Shown here: piece by piece, positions 7,754 through 14,893 of the stretch
Position numbering within the stretch: position 1 is the first letter of the stretch
How the letters are laid out: the number at the start of each line of letters is the position of its first letter
DNA from: Streptomyces sp. NBC_00335
GTDB lineage: Bacteria; Actinomycetota; Actinomycetes; Streptomycetales; Streptomycetaceae
DNA: 64,000 nucleotides
Assembly: GCF_036127095.1 (NCBI RefSeq)
Contig: NZ_CP108006.1
Span: forward strand, 7,121,501-7,185,500
Direction: 5' to 3'
Notes under the pieces: model-generated
Database searches by the model: none
What the model saw: the letters and a program-made list of their open reading frames with translations, nothing else
What the model was told of the DNA's origin: nothing
Translations under genes and position numbers: made by a program

Positions 7754-9121
7754 TCAGCCGTGCGCCGGGGCGAGCGCGCGCGGCGCCGCCAGCCCGAGGT
7801 GGTCGCGCAGCGTCGGGCCTTCGTACTCCCGGCGGAACACCCCGCGCTCCTGGAGCAGCGGGACGACGGTGTCCGCGAAGGCGTCGAGCCCGCCGGGGGT
7901 CAGGTGGGGGACCAGGATGAAGCCGTCGGCCGCGTCCGCCTGGACCAGGGCGTCGATGCCCTGGGCGACGGTGAGGGGCGAGCCGACGAAGGACTGCCGC
8001 TCGGTCGTCTCCATCACCAGCTCGCGGATCGACAGCCCCCCGGCGGCGGCCCGCTCCCGCCACTCACGGGCCACGGCCAGCGGATCCCGGTGCATGCGCA
8101 CGCTCGCCCGGCCCAGCGCGATGGTGTTCTCCCCGGGCACCGGATCCACGTCCGGCAGCGGCCCGTCCGGGTCGTAGCCCGACAGGTCCCGGTTCCACAC
8201 GTGCTCCAGGCGCTTGATCGCGGTCGCCCCGCTGACCTGCTGGAGCCGCACCTCGCGGGCCAGCTCCTGCGCCTCGGCGTCGGTGTCGCCGAGCACGAAG
8301 GTCGCCGCCGGAAGGATCTTCAGCTCGTCGGGGGTGCGCCCGTAGCGGGCCAGGCGCCCCTTGACGTCCGCGTAGAAGGCGCGGCCCGCCTCCAGCGTGC
8401 CGTACCGCCCGAAGATGGCGTCCGCGGCGGCCGCCGCGAACTCCCGCCCCTCGTCCGAATCGCCCGCCTGGAAGACGACCGGCCGCCCCTGGGGGCTGCG
8501 CGGCACGTTGAAGTGCCCGGAGATGTCGAACTGCTTGCCCAGGTGGGCGAAGGCGCCGGGGTTCGCGTCCCGCAGGAACTCCCCGGAGACCGGGTCGGCG
8601 AGGATCTCGCCGCCGTCCCACGCGTCGAAGAGCTCGTGGGCGGTGTCCAGGAACTCCCGTGCCCGCTCGTAGCGTTCCTCGCGCGGCAGGAACCCGCCGC
8701 GCCGGAAGTTCTCCCCGGTGAAGGCGTCCCAGGAGGTCACCACGTTCCAGGCGGCCCGGCCCCCCGACAGATGGTCGAGGGAGGCGAACTGGCGGGCCAC
8801 CTCGTACGGTTCGTTGAAGGTGGAGTTGATGGTGCCGGCCAGCCCGAGGTGCTCGGTGACGGCGGCGAGCGCCGCCAGCACCGTGAAGGTGTCGGGGCGG
8901 CCCACCACGTCCAGGTCGTAGATCTCACCGCCCTGTTCGCGCAGGCGCAGGCCCTCGGCGAGGAAGAGGAAGTCGAACTTCGCGCGCTCGGCGGTCCGCG
9001 CGAAATGGAGGAAGGAATCGAAGTCGATCTGGCTCCCGGCGGCCGGGTCGCTCCACACGGTGGTGCTGTTGACCCCCGGGAAGTGCGCCGCGAGATGGAT
9101 CTGCTTGAGCGGCTTGCTCAT
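7754..9121 (-). CDS. NtaA/DmoA/SnaA-type FMN-dependent monooxygenase
   Basis: A 455-residue enzyme of the large-subunit class of two-component FMN monooxygenases (nitrilotriacetate, dimethylsulfide, desulfurisation enzymes). Diagnostic segments include IHLAAHFPGVNSTTVWSDP at residues 8-26, LFLAEGLRLRE, SGGRAAWNVVTSWD, and a DPVPGENTIALG stretch. Such enzymes need FMNH2 from a separate reductase, and none is encoded in this operon. It lies 25 bases after the first monooxygenase gene and 48 before the third. The leader peptide upstream and the family membership suggest use of sulfones, sulfides or sulfonates when sulfate or cysteine is scarce; that is an inference. Confidence 0.9.
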   Translation of the reverse strand: MSKPLKQIHLAAHFPGVNSTTVWSDPAAGSQIDFDSFLHFARTAERAKFDFLFLAEGLRLREQGGEIYDLDVVGRPDTFTVLAALAAVTEHLGLAGTINSTFNEPYEVARQFASLDHLSGGRAAWNVVTSWDAFTGENFRRGGFLPREERYERAREFLDTAHELFDAWDGGEILADPVSGEFLRDANPGAFAHLGKQFDISGHFNVPRSPQGRPVVFQAGDSDEGREFAAAAADAIFGRYGTLEAGRAFYADVKGRLARYGRTPDELKILPAATFVLGDTDAEAQELAREVRLQQVSGATAIKRLEHVWNRDLSGYDPDGPLPDVDPVPGENTIALGRASVRMHRDPLAVAREWRERAAAGGLSIRELVMETTERQSFVGSPLTVAQGIDALVQADAADGFILVPHLTPGGLDAFADTVVPLLQERGVFRREYEGPTLRDHLGLAAPRALAPAHG

Positions 9122-9146
9122 GGCTGCTGTAGGTCCTTCCTGGGGA

Positions 9147-10340
9147 TCAGGCGGCGGGGGAAGCGGCGGCGGCGGGAGCCGCCGGGGCGGCGGCGTACCG
9201 GCTCGCCGGGCGCGGCAGCCCCAGCAGGCCGCGGAGCGAGGAGGCCTCGTAGGCCCGCCGGAACGCCCCGCGCCGCTGGAGCTCCGGGACCAGGCCGCGG
9301 GTGATCGCCGGCAGGTCGTGGGCGAGCACCCCCGGACGCAGCCGGAAGCCGGTCAGCCCCGCCTCCCGCCCCTCCAGCAGCAGGTCGGCGAGGTGCGCCG
9401 GAGTCCCCGCGAAGACGGGGGCGTCACTCGTGTACGCGGTCCCGTGCGCGGCGTCCAGCCGCTGGAGCCTTCGCTCCGCCGCGGCCGGCTGCTCGTCGAG
9501 GAAGACCGTCAGCTCACCGAACAGGTGCGGGGTGCCGGGGAGCGCGGCGACGGCGGTGCGGATCTCGCCGGCATCGTGCGCGGGCACGTAGCCGATGTCG
9601 GCCGACCGGGCGAGGAAGGGGTACACGGCGGCGTCCGATGCCAGCGCGCTCACCGGGGGCAGGCCCTGGGGAGGCCGCGGGGTGATCGAGGGGCCCTTCA
9701 CGCTGAACCGGGGGCCCTCGAAGTCGATGTAGTGCAGCTTGGCCCGGTCGATGAACCGTCCGGTGGCCGCGTCGCGGATCTCCGCGTCGTCCTCCCAGCT
9801 GTCCCACAGCCGCCGGACCACCTCGACGTGATCGGCGGCCTCCCCGTACAGCTCGGCCGGGTCCAGGGGCGCCGTACGGCGCCCGAAGTGGCGCACCTCG
9901 TCCGGCCGTTCGGAGATCTGGATGCGCAGCCCGGCGCGGCCGCGGCTCACGTAGTCCAGGGTGGCGAGCGCCTTGGAGACGTGGAAGGGCTCGGTGTGGG
10001 TGGCCACCACGCTCGGCACCAGCCCGATGTGCCGGCTCAGCGGCGCCACCCGGGCGGCGACCAGCACCGCGTCGAGCCGGCCCCGCACCAGGTCGGTGCG
10101 GCCGTCGGGCCCGGCCGGATCGGTGGACTGCAGGCTCAGCGAGTCCTCGAAGGTGACGAAGTCCAGCAGTCCGGCCTCGGCCTCGGCGACGAGCGCGGCC
10201 CAGTAGCCGGCCGTGAACAACAGGCCGGGATCGGCGCCCGGTTCGCGCCAGGCGGCGGGATGCCAGCCCGCCCCGTCGAGGGCCACGGCGAGGTGGAGCG
10301 CGGGGGAGGTGGCGGGGGAGGGGGAAGGGTGCACGGGCAT
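9147..10340 (-). CDS. LLM-class flavin-dependent monooxygenase, first structural gene of the operon
   Basis: A 397-residue luciferase-like protein; segments LHLAVALDGAGWHPAAWR, DFVTFEDSLSLQ, IGLVPSVVATHTEPFHVSKA and SRGRAGLRIQISERP fit the NtaA-like half of the superfamily. The C-terminal 15 residues are Ala/Pro-rich. An AGGAGGC ribosome-binding site precedes the ATG at 10338-10340. It follows a 36-residue leader peptide by 69 bases and is followed by two more monooxygenases, so one transcript makes three flavin enzymes. The likely role is oxidation of an organosulfur substrate. A nearby reductase and ABC importer, common in such clusters, are absent. Confidence 0.87.
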   Translation of the reverse strand: MPVHPSPSPATSPALHLAVALDGAGWHPAAWREPGADPGLLFTAGYWAALVAEAEAGLLDFVTFEDSLSLQSTDPAGPDGRTDLVRGRLDAVLVAARVAPLSRHIGLVPSVVATHTEPFHVSKALATLDYVSRGRAGLRIQISERPDEVRHFGRRTAPLDPAELYGEAADHVEVVRRLWDSWEDDAEIRDAATGRFIDRAKLHYIDFEGPRFSVKGPSITPRPPQGLPPVSALASDAAVYPFLARSADIGYVPAHDAGEIRTAVAALPGTPHLFGELTVFLDEQPAAAERRLQRLDAAHGTAYTSDAPVFAGTPAHLADLLLEGREAGLTGFRLRPGVLAHDLPAITRGLVPELQRRGAFRRAYEASSLRGLLGLPRPASRYAAAPAAPAAAASPAA

Positions 10341-10409
10341 GACGGAACTGCCTCCTGATCGGACGGCGCGGCGAAGGGCGAAACTGCTCGCGGAAACGCG
10401 GAACGCTGA

Positions 10410-10520
10410 TCAGGAACGACAGAGGGAACCGGCGACGCGCAGGAGGTCGATGTGCGCGCGGGAATGCAGGTGGACGGCGCGGCGCGGGGTGAGGGCGTCA
10501 CCGGCGGTTCGTACGGTCAT
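10410..10520 (-). CDS. Leader peptide of 'HIDLLRV' type upstream of flavin monooxygenase operon
   Basis: A 36-codon frame from ATG 10518-10520 to TGA 10410-10412. Its C-terminal part reads HSRAHIDLLRVAGSLCRS. This HIDLxRVxxxLC ending is the hallmark of short actinobacterial leader peptides found in front of sulfur-assimilation genes, where ribosome movement at the Cys codon is thought to control the downstream genes. A G-rich stretch precedes the ATG. The TGA is 69 bases before the first monooxygenase start, with a small CGCG-TTTC-CGCG hairpin between. Too short to be an enzyme; the peptide itself is probably of no further use. Confidence 0.8.
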   Translation of the reverse strand: MTVRTAGDALTPRRAVHLHSRAHIDLLRVAGSLCRS

Positions 10521-10563
10521 GCCCTGCCACCCCCCTTCACCTCGTGTTCCGGTCGTCCCTCCG

Positions 10564-10612
10564 ACGCTAGATCAGGGGGGACCGGGCCACAACGGATGGA
10601 ATGTCAATCCGT
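10564..10612 (-). promoter_or_regulatory. Promoter and operator-like inverted repeat of the monooxygenase operon
   Basis: On the minus strand TTGTGG (10592-10587) and TAGCGT (10569-10564) are 17 bases apart, a fair housekeeping-type promoter about 45 bases before the leader peptide. The -35 box touches a perfect inverted repeat ACGGAT-N9-ATCCGT at 10592-10612, a likely regulator site. Confidence 0.5.
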
Positions 10613-10613
10613 G

Positions 10614-11321
10614 TTAATGCTTCGTGTCGGGCGTGCGAAGCCCGATGAACACCGGCTCGCGGCGCAGGGTGAAGCCCATCGAGAGGTACAGCCCCACGGC
10701 CGAGGTGTTCTGCGCCGCGGCATGCAGGAACGCGGTGTCCCCGCGCTCCTCCACGGCGGCCACGACCGCGCGGATCAGCCGCCCGGCGAGCCCTTCGCCC
10801 CGGTGCTCGGGGTGCGTGCACACGGCGCTGATCTCCGACCAGCCCGGCGGCCGCATCCGCTCGCCCGCCATCGCGACGAGCCGGCCGCCGCGGCGGATCC
10901 CGAGGTACGTGCCCAGCTCGACGGTGCGCTCCCCGAACGGGCCCGGCCGGGTCAGCTCGACCAGCTCCAGCATCTCGGGCACGTCGGCGGGCCCCAGCAG
11001 GACCGCCTCCGGTTCCTCCTTGCCCCGTACCGCCCGGCCGTCCAGCTGTACGCCCGGTATCGACATCAGCGTCTCCCAGCCCGCGGGCGGGGTCGGCAGC
11101 CCGGTCACCCAGACCTCCCGACCGGGACCGGCGAGCTCGGCCAGATCCGCCCAGGCCCGCGGATCCTCCGGGTCGGCCAGCGCGGCGAAGGGCGAGACGC
11201 CGGCCGCGTACCGGGCGGCGAGTCCGGCGGGACCGGTCTCGGCGAAGCCCCGGTGCGGGCCGTCGAGCGCGGCCCAGACGGGATTGTCGAGGACCGCGTC
11301 GGGCCGGGACGCACGGGACAT
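10614..11321 (-). CDS. GNAT-family N-acetyltransferase
   Basis: A 235-residue protein whose second half is a GNAT domain: ISAVCTHPEHRGEGLAGRLI carries the acetyl-CoA pyrophosphate loop (R/Q-x-x-G-x-G/A, here RGEGLAG), and SAVGLYLSMGF is the usual last strand-helix. The N-terminal 100 residues are typical of the FR47-like subgroup. Start at ATG 11319-11321. The frame stays open upstream through a 12-bp tandem repeat that would add a Gln-Val-Pro-Ala tail, so a longer form starting at a GTG or ATG there cannot be excluded. Acceptor unknown. It lies between two leader-peptide units but reads toward the monooxygenase promoter. Confidence 0.82.
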   Translation of the reverse strand: MSRASRPDAVLDNPVWAALDGPHRGFAETGPAGLAARYAAGVSPFAALADPEDPRAWADLAELAGPGREVWVTGLPTPPAGWETLMSIPGVQLDGRAVRGKEEPEAVLLGPADVPEMLELVELTRPGPFGERTVELGTYLGIRRGGRLVAMAGERMRPPGWSEISAVCTHPEHRGEGLAGRLIRAVVAAVEERGDTAFLHAAAQNTSAVGLYLSMGFTLRREPVFIGLRTPDTKH

Positions 11322-11347
11322 GAGCGGGAGGTTCCTTCCCTCGGGCG

Positions 11348-11413
11348 CAGGCGCTTGCGCAGGTGCTTGTGCGGCCACTTGCGCAGGCACTTGTACGGGC
11401 ACTTGTACGGACT
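11348..11413. repeat. 12-bp tandem repeat upstream of the GNAT gene
   Basis: CTTG recurs at 11354, 11366, 11378, 11390 and 11402, exactly every 12 bases, with unit consensus GGCACTTGYRCG. On the minus strand, in frame with the acetyltransferase, it encodes VPVQ/APAQ tetrapeptides. Similar 12-bp arrays occur at 11661, 17196, 44140 and 53730. Confidence 0.85.
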
Positions 11414-11499
11414 CGTGCGGGCGGTCTTGACGGCCCCTGGCGGTGCCATGAGACTGCGAACGCCAGCCTAATGGGGGTGGCGGACAGGAAGGGGCCCCG

Positions 11500-11616
11500 G
11501 TGGACCAGCTCATCACACCCTCCTCCTCCACCACCCCGCTGCGCCGCTCCTGGCTCACCCGCCGGCTGCACATAGATCTCCTCCGCGTCTGCAGTGCCAC
11601 GGCCCCGGCCTCCTGA
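11500..11616 (+). CDS. Second 'HIDLLRV' leader peptide, upstream of the CxxC protein gene
   Basis: A 38-codon frame from GTG 11500-11502 to TGA 11614-11616. It contains RRSWLTRRLHIDLLRVCSA, with the cysteine codon directly after the HIDLLRV core. GGAAGGGG stands 7 bases before the GTG. The TGA is 44 bases before the ATG at 11661, which places it as a cis-acting leader for that gene. As with the leader at 10410, the family is associated with sulfur or thiol metabolism in actinobacteria; attenuation by cysteine supply is inferred. Confidence 0.78.
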   Translation: MDQLITPSSSTTPLRRSWLTRRLHIDLLRVCSATAPAS

Positions 11617-11660
11617 GGCCCCGCCGAGCACGCGCGTACGCACACAGACCGAGGAGACCC

Positions 11661-11770
11661 ATGTCCCAGACCCATGTCCAGACCCATGTCCAGACGCCTG
11701 CCCCGAGCCCTGCCCAGACCCATGTCCCGAGCCTTGTCCAGAGCCCTGCCCAGACCCCCGTCCCGGCGCC
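11661..11770 (+). repeat. 12-bp tandem repeat at the 5' end of the CxxC gene
   Basis: About nine units related to CAGACCCATGTC, in frame from codon 2. The first units are nearly identical, later ones diverge (CAGAGCCCTGCC). Confidence 0.85.
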
Positions 11771-12143
11771 CGCCCGGAGCCGCGTCCGGGCCGCCGTCCT
11801 CCGGGGCCGGATCGGGACCGGCTTCTCGCCGGTACCGCACCGCTACCGGCTCTACGTGGCCGCCGACGACTGTCCGCGCTGCCTCGGCGTCACCGCCGCC
11901 TTCGCCGAGCTGGGCCTCCGGGACACCGTGGCCCTGACCGTCCTGCGGCCCGGCTCCGACCCCGCGGGGCACGACGCGCTCCGCCGCGCCTACGAGGCCG
12001 CCGGGCACGACCACGACGGCACGCTCACCGTCCCCGCCCTCTGCGACGGCTGGAGCGGCCGGGTGGTCTCCAACCACGCCCCCGACATCCTGGAAGACCT
12101 GCGCCGGCTGAGCGTCCACCCGGCCTTCCGCCCGGCCTCGTAA
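11661..12143 (+). CDS. Stand-alone thioredoxin-fold domain with CxxC, related to the N-terminal part of ECM4/YqjG
   Basis: A 160-residue protein. Residues 1-40 are a low-complexity tail built from 12-bp repeats (QTHV, QTPA, SPAQ tetrapeptides). Residues 58-155 resemble only the N-terminal thioredoxin fold of glutathionyl-hydroquinone reductases: HRYRLYVAADDCPRCLGV, then TVPALCDGWSGRVVSNHAPD, which corresponds to their TVPVLWD...IVSNES region. The family's CPWA is replaced by CPRC (Cys71, Cys74), a true CxxC pair, and the C-terminal helical domain is missing. Actinobacteria use mycothiol instead of glutathione, so a changed thiol or quinone redox role is plausible. Preceded by a leader peptide. 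The function is not established. Confidence 0.7.
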   Translation: MSQTHVQTHVQTPAPSPAQTHVPSLVQSPAQTPVPAPARSRVRAAVLRGRIGTGFSPVPHRYRLYVAADDCPRCLGVTAAFAELGLRDTVALTVLRPGSDPAGHDALRRAYEAAGHDHDGTLTVPALCDGWSGRVVSNHAPDILEDLRRLSVHPAFRPAS

Positions 12144-12183
12144 AACCCCCGGAAGGGCCTTTCGGACCGTTCGTACGGGCTCC

Positions 12184-12243
12184 GCGCAACGAATCGCCGC
12201 CCACGCCCGCCAATGCGCAACGAATCGATGCGCGGCGCGCAAC
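12184..12243 (+). promoter_or_regulatory. GCGCAACGAATCG repeats upstream of davA (Lrp operator candidate)
   Basis: Boxes GCGCAAC begin at 12184, 12215 and 12237; the first two are followed by GAATCG, the third by GGTCA. Spacings of 31 and 22 bases match those of the boxes before the permease (21, 30, 21). The 177 bases from 12144 to 12320 hold no gene, only these boxes and the davA promoter. Confidence 0.62.
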
Positions 12244-12320
12244 GGTCACGGCTTGTCCCGGTCGAACGCGCGAACGTACCGTCTAAGGACCCCCACCCCT
12301 CCTGCCACAGAGGTACGCCC

Positions 12321-13121
12321 ATGCCCCCGCTGCGCACCGCCCTCCTCCAGAGTTCCGGACGGCTCGGCGACACCGCCGACAACCTGAAGGCGCTCGAAGA
12401 GGCCGCGGCACGCGCCGCACAGGCGGGGGCCGGGCTCCTCGTGACCTCGGAGATGTTCCTGACCGGCTACGCGCTGGAGATCGAGGACATCGCGCGGCTC
12501 GCCGAACCGGCCGACGGCATGTCCGCCCGCGCCATCGGCGAGATCGCCCGCCGCCACGGGCTGGCCGTGCTCTACGGCTACCCCGAGCGGGACGGCGACG
12601 CCGTCTACAACGCGGCGCAGCTCGTCGGCGCCGACGGGGAGCGGCTGGCGAACTACCGCAAGACCCACCTCTTCGGCTGCTTCGAGCAGGCGGCCTTCAC
12701 CCCCGGCGACACCCCGGTGGTCCAGGCGGACCTCGGCGGCCTGCGCGTCGGCGTGATGATCTGCTACGACGTGGAGTTCCCCGAGAACGTCCGGGCGCAC
12801 GCGCTGGCCGGCACCGACCTCCTCCTGGTGCCGACCGCGCAGATGCACCCGTTCCAGTTCGTCGCCGAACAGCTGGTCCCCGTACGGGCCTTCGAGAACC
12901 AGATGTACATCGCGTACGTCAACCGCACCGGCCCGGAAGGCGAGTTCGAGTTCGTCGGCCTCAGCTGCCTGGCCAGTCCCGACGGGGTCACCCGGACCCG
13001 GGCCGGCCGCGGCGAGGAGCTGGTGTTCGGCGAGGCCGACCCCGAGCTGCTGCGCGTCTCGCGCGAGACCAACCCGTACCTGCGCGACCGGCGGCCCGGT
13101 CTGTACGCCTCGCTCGTCTGA
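12321..13121 (+). CDS. davA: Carbon-nitrogen hydrolase, probable 5-aminovaleramidase
   Basis: A 266-residue nitrilase-superfamily amidase with the Glu-Lys-Cys triad: Glu44 in SEMFLTGY, Lys114 in NYRKTHLFG, Cys148 in VGVMICYDVEFPEN. Length and layout match Pseudomonas DavA (about 264 residues), which hydrolyses 5-aminovaleramide to 5-aminovalerate. The gene is 74 bases upstream of a davB-like L-lysine 2-monooxygenase that makes exactly that amide, which is the main reason for the name. The ATG at 12321 follows an AGAGG site; an upstream in-frame start would run through the operator boxes. Hydrolysis of another arylalkyl amide is the main alternative. Confidence 0.8.
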   Translation: MPPLRTALLQSSGRLGDTADNLKALEEAAARAAQAGAGLLVTSEMFLTGYALEIEDIARLAEPADGMSARAIGEIARRHGLAVLYGYPERDGDAVYNAAQLVGADGERLANYRKTHLFGCFEQAAFTPGDTPVVQADLGGLRVGVMICYDVEFPENVRAHALAGTDLLLVPTAQMHPFQFVAEQLVPVRAFENQMYIAYVNRTGPEGEFEFVGLSCLASPDGVTRTRAGRGEELVFGEADPELLRVSRETNPYLRDRRPGLYASLV

Positions 13122-13195
13122 CCGCGGCCCGCGAACCGCCGCCGCTCCCCCTGCTTGCCCTTCCCCCTGCCCCACCCCGCTAGGAGTCGTACCCC

Positions 13196-14893
13196 ATGAC
13201 GTCCACGGTGCCCACCACCGCCGTCCCGCACAGCGACGGATCGATGCCGATCACGATGTTCGGACCGGACTTCCCCTACGCGTACGACGACTTCCTCGCC
13301 CACCCGGCGGGCCTCGGGCAGATACCGGCGACCGAGCACGGCACCGAAGTCGCCGTCATCGGCGGCGGGCTGTCCGGCATCATCTCCGCGTACGAGCTGA
13401 TGAAGATGGGCCTCAAGCCCGTCGTCTACGAAGCCGACCAGATCGGCGGCCGGCTGCGCACCGTGGGCTTCGAGGGCGCGGGCACCGAGGAGCTGACCGC
13501 GGAGATGGGCGCCATGCGCTTCCCGCCGTCCTCCACGGCCCTCCAGCACTACATCGACCTCGTCGGCCTGGTCACCGAGCCCTTCCCGAACCCCCTCGCC
13601 GAGTCCACCCCCTCGACGGTCGTCGACCTCAAGGGCGAGACCCACTACGCCGAGACCATCGCCGACCTCCCGCAGGTCTACCGCGACGTGTCCGCCGCGT
13701 GGAATGCCTGCCTGGACGAGGGCGCCGACTTCTCCGACATGAACACCGCCATGCGCGAGCGGGACGTCCCGCGCATCCGGGAGATCTGGGCGAAGCTCGT
13801 CGAGAAGCTCGACGACGAGACCTTCTACGGGTTCCTCTGCAAGTCCGAGGCCTTCAAGTCCTTCCGCAAGCGCGAGATCTTCGGCCAGGTCGGCTTCGGC
13901 ACGGGCGGCTGGGACACCGACTTCCCGAACTCCATCCTGGAGATCCTGCGCGTCGTCTACACCGAGGCCGACGACCACCACCGCGGCATCGTGGGCGGCT
14001 CGCAGCAGCTCCCGCTGCGCATGTGGGACCGCGAGCCCGAGAAGATCGTGCACTGGGCCCAGGGCACCTCCCTCTCCTCCCTGCACGGCGGCGCCCCGCG
14101 CCCGGCGGTCACCCGCCTGCACCGCACGGCGGGCAACCGCATCACGGTCACGGACGCCACCGGTGACATCCGCACGTACCGCGCCGCGATCTTCACGGCC
14201 CAGTCCTGGATGCTGCTCTCGAAGATCGCGTGCGACGACACGCTCTTCCCGATCGACCACTGGACGGCGATCGAACGCACCCACTACATGGAGAGCTCCA
14301 AGCTCTTCATCCCGGTGGACCGTCCGTTCTGGCTGGACAAGGACGAGGAGACGGGCCGCGACGTCATGTCGATGACCCTGACCGACCGCATGACCCGCGG
14401 CACGTACCTCCTGGACAACGGTCCCGACAAGCCGGCCGTCATCTGCCTGTCCTACACCTGGTGCGACGACAGCCTGAAGTGGCTGCCGCTGTCCGCGAAC
14501 GAGCGGATGGAGGTCATGCTCAAGTCCCTCGGCGAGATCTACCCGAAGGTCGACATCCGCCGCCACATCATCGGCAACCCGGTGACCGTGTCCTGGGAGA
14601 ACGAGCCCTACTTCATGGGCGCGTTCAAGGCCAACCTGCCGGGCCACTACCGCTACCAGCGCCGCCTGTTCACCCACTTCATGCAGGACAGCCTCCCCGA
14701 GGACAAGCGCGGCATCTTCCTCGCGGGCGACGACATCTCCTGGACGGCGGGCTGGGCGGAGGGCGCGGTCCAGACGGCCCTCAACGCCGTCTGGGGCGTC
14801 ATGCACCACCTCGGCGGCTCCACGGACTCCACGAACCCCGGCCCGGGCGACGTCTACGACGAGATCGCCCCGGTCGAACTCCCGGAGGACTGA
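13196..14893 (+). CDS. davB: Flavin amine oxidase, probable L-lysine 2-monooxygenase
   Basis: A 565-residue FAD enzyme. After a short N-terminal tail comes MFGPDFPYAYDDFLAHPAG, very close to the start of Pseudomonas DavB, then the FAD-binding EVAVIGGGLSG (residues 51-61) and GGRLR. Further DavB-like stretches are EIFGQVGFGTGGWDTDFPNS, TSLSSLHGGAPR, and the C-terminal GIFLAGDDISWTAGW and NPGPGDVYDEIAPV. DavB oxidatively decarboxylates L-lysine with oxygen to 5-aminovaleramide. The preceding davA product would cleave this amide. GGAG stands upstream of the ATG. Later steps (5-aminovalerate transaminase, glutarate semialdehyde dehydrogenase) are not in the window. Tryptophan or phenylalanine 2-monooxygenase are the alternatives, judged less likely. 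Confidence 0.83.
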   Translation: MTSTVPTTAVPHSDGSMPITMFGPDFPYAYDDFLAHPAGLGQIPATEHGTEVAVIGGGLSGIISAYELMKMGLKPVVYEADQIGGRLRTVGFEGAGTEELTAEMGAMRFPPSSTALQHYIDLVGLVTEPFPNPLAESTPSTVVDLKGETHYAETIADLPQVYRDVSAAWNACLDEGADFSDMNTAMRERDVPRIREIWAKLVEKLDDETFYGFLCKSEAFKSFRKREIFGQVGFGTGGWDTDFPNSILEILRVVYTEADDHHRGIVGGSQQLPLRMWDREPEKIVHWAQGTSLSSLHGGAPRPAVTRLHRTAGNRITVTDATGDIRTYRAAIFTAQSWMLLSKIACDDTLFPIDHWTAIERTHYMESSKLFIPVDRPFWLDKDEETGRDVMSMTLTDRMTRGTYLLDNGPDKPAVICLSYTWCDDSLKWLPLSANERMEVMLKSLGEIYPKVDIRRHIIGNPVTVSWENEPYFMGAFKANLPGHYRYQRRLFTHFMQDSLPEDKRGIFLAGDDISWTAGWAEGAVQTALNAVWGVMHHLGGSTDSTNPGPGDVYDEIAPVELPED

